Shown in pieces: positions 48,021 through 48,718 of a DNA stretch of 48,718 nucleotides. This DNA comes from Caldovatus aquaticus (GTDB lineage Bacteria > Pseudomonadota > Alphaproteobacteria > Acetobacterales > Acetobacteraceae). The translations under genes were made by a program, and so were the position numbers. Under the pieces are notes generated by a model that did no database searches, was not told the DNA's origin, and saw nothing but the letters and a program-made list of their open reading frames with translations. Location: assembly GCF_019458025.1 (NCBI RefSeq), contig NZ_JAHZUY010000021.1:1-48718 (forward strand), written 5' to 3'. The first letter of the stretch is position 1; the number at the start of each line of letters is the position of its first letter.

Positions 48021-48718
48021 GAGACCCGCCCCAGGGTCTGCGCCCAATTGCCGTGGGAACGGTGCGATGATTCGCCCTGCCCAACGGCGGGGGGATGGAC
48101 CGTGTTGCGCCTGTTCGGGCTGAGCGACGTGCCGTGGGCGGCGAGCGAGCCGCATCCGGCGATGGTCCACACCGGGCCGCGGCGCGTGGACGACCGGCGG
48201 GGGATCGGCGGCATCGTGCACCGTTTCCGCGAAGGCTGCCGCTGGCGTGCCCTGCCGCCGGAATAGGGGCCATACGCCACCGTCTTCAACCGTTGGAACC
48301 GCTGGAGCCAACGCGGGCTCTGGCAGCGCATCCTCGCCGCCCTCGTCGCCTGCGCCGACCCGCCGCGGGGCGCGCCGATCGGCAGTGCCGCCGTGAAGGC
48401 GCACCGCTCGGCGGCCGGCGCGAAAGGGGGGGAAGGCGATGCCAGCCACCAGGCGATCGGCCGCTCGCGCGGTGGGCGCCCCGCCAGGGGCCACGCGCTC
48501 TGCGACGAGCAAGGCCGCCCGCACGCGATCCTGCCGACCGGCGGCAACGGCGCCGCCGTCACCGCCGCCGCCACGCCGGTCTCGGCTGTCGCCCCGCCCC
48601 GCGAACTCGTCGCCGACAAGGGCTGCGACGCCAACCGCCGGCGCCGCCGCGGCCATCCCCGGCACCTCGTCGCGCAAGGTTGCCTTCCCGCGCGACGCCG
48701 AACGCTACAGGCCCCGCA
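48021..48718 (+). mobile_element. IS5-type insertion sequence, left part
   Basis: A transposase remnant starts at 48102 and runs off the window. A sequence starting GAGACCC at 48021 is my guess for the left end; the right end is outside, so the inverted repeats and target duplication cannot be checked. Confidence 0.35.
48102..48718 (+). pseudogene. IS5-family transposase, stop codon inside (cut by window end)
   Basis: Starts (GTG) LRLFGLSDVPWAASEP, then GPRRVDDRRGIGGIVHRFRE and CRWRALPPE. At 48264-48266 a TAG replaces the usual Tyr codon of PPEYGPY; after it the same frame continues GPYATVFNRWNRWSQRGLWQ, VKAHRSAAGAKGGEGDASHQ, AIGRSRGGRPARGHALCDEQ and LVADKGCDANRRRRRG. The first DDE aspartate is lost as well: the usual I-D-S-T-H-V-K-A-H-R reads IGSAAVKAHR. 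The rest is beyond the window. Confidence 0.8.

Overview
The window is very GC-rich chromosomal DNA. Gene content and operator types point to an alphaproteobacterium, most likely Rhodospirillales/Acetobacteraceae-like (inference). The pointers are a CcrM-type GANTC methyltransferase beside rnhB, the gene order mutY / DUF721-dsbA-smc, the run ffh-rpsP-rimM-trmD-rplS-leuCDB, a GTTC-N7-GTTC LexA site, a tctC/Bug-type solute-binding protein and a four-gene Lhr/exonuclease/ligase/phosphoesterase repair set. Almost everything is core chromosome. Mobile DNA is limited to a decayed integrase (about 17.1-18.4 kb) and a dead IS5-type transposase at the right edge.

Layout. 0-2.6 kb (-): smc (cut by the edge), dsbA and a DciA-like DUF721 gene, with overlapping ends; mutY leaves in the other direction. 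4.2-6.4 kb (+): orphan membrane sensor kinase (MASE1-PAS-HWE). 6.9-8.8 kb (-): ccrM and rnhB. 8.9-11.0 kb (+): LysR regulator and nitronate monooxygenase. 11.1-12.3 kb (-): PA0069-type radical SAM gene behind an SOS box. 12.9-16.5 kb (+): TIGR04283/TIGR04282 pair, a lipoprotein and a Bug-type binding protein. 16.6-18.3 kb (-): moaB with a truncated integrase fused upstream in frame. 19.0-20.8 kb (+): ilvD. 20.9-22.9 kb (-): D-cysteine desulfhydrase/cysteate lyase-like enzyme, VanZ-like protein, tRNA-Arg(ACG). 23-32.5 kb (-): leuB, leuD, leuC, rplS, trmD, rimM, rpsP, ffh, infC and thrS (listed left to right; transcription runs right to left). 32.6-34.8 kb (-): GT9 and GT4 glycosyltransferases. 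35-36.4 kb (-): iron-binding protein under a double Fur-like operator, followed by a wrecked bacterioferritin-associated ferredoxin gene. 37.4-38.2 kb (-): HpcH/HpaI aldolase. 38.3-44.4 kb: ligase and exonuclease (-), diverging from Lhr helicase and phosphoesterase (+). 44.4-45.0 kb (-): frameshifted fasciclin gene. 45.1-47.3 kb (+): photolyase and a second metallophosphoesterase. 48.0 kb to the end: IS5-type remnant.

Themes. Genome maintenance is prominent: smc, DUF721/DciA, mutY, rnhB, ccrM, the SOS-boxed radical SAM gene, the ligase/Lhr set and photolyase. The translation run and leucine synthesis form one co-directional block. The most informative signals outside genes are a predicted AUA start for infC set by an ideal Shine-Dalgarno, two Fur-like dyads around a promoter at 36.35-36.40 kb, nested dyads over the nitronate monooxygenase promoter, paired GANTC sites and a palindrome before ccrM, and an 11-bp inverted repeat between the two arms of the DNA-repair set. 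I found no CRISPR array, rRNA or prophage. All family assignments come from reading the sequence, without database searches.
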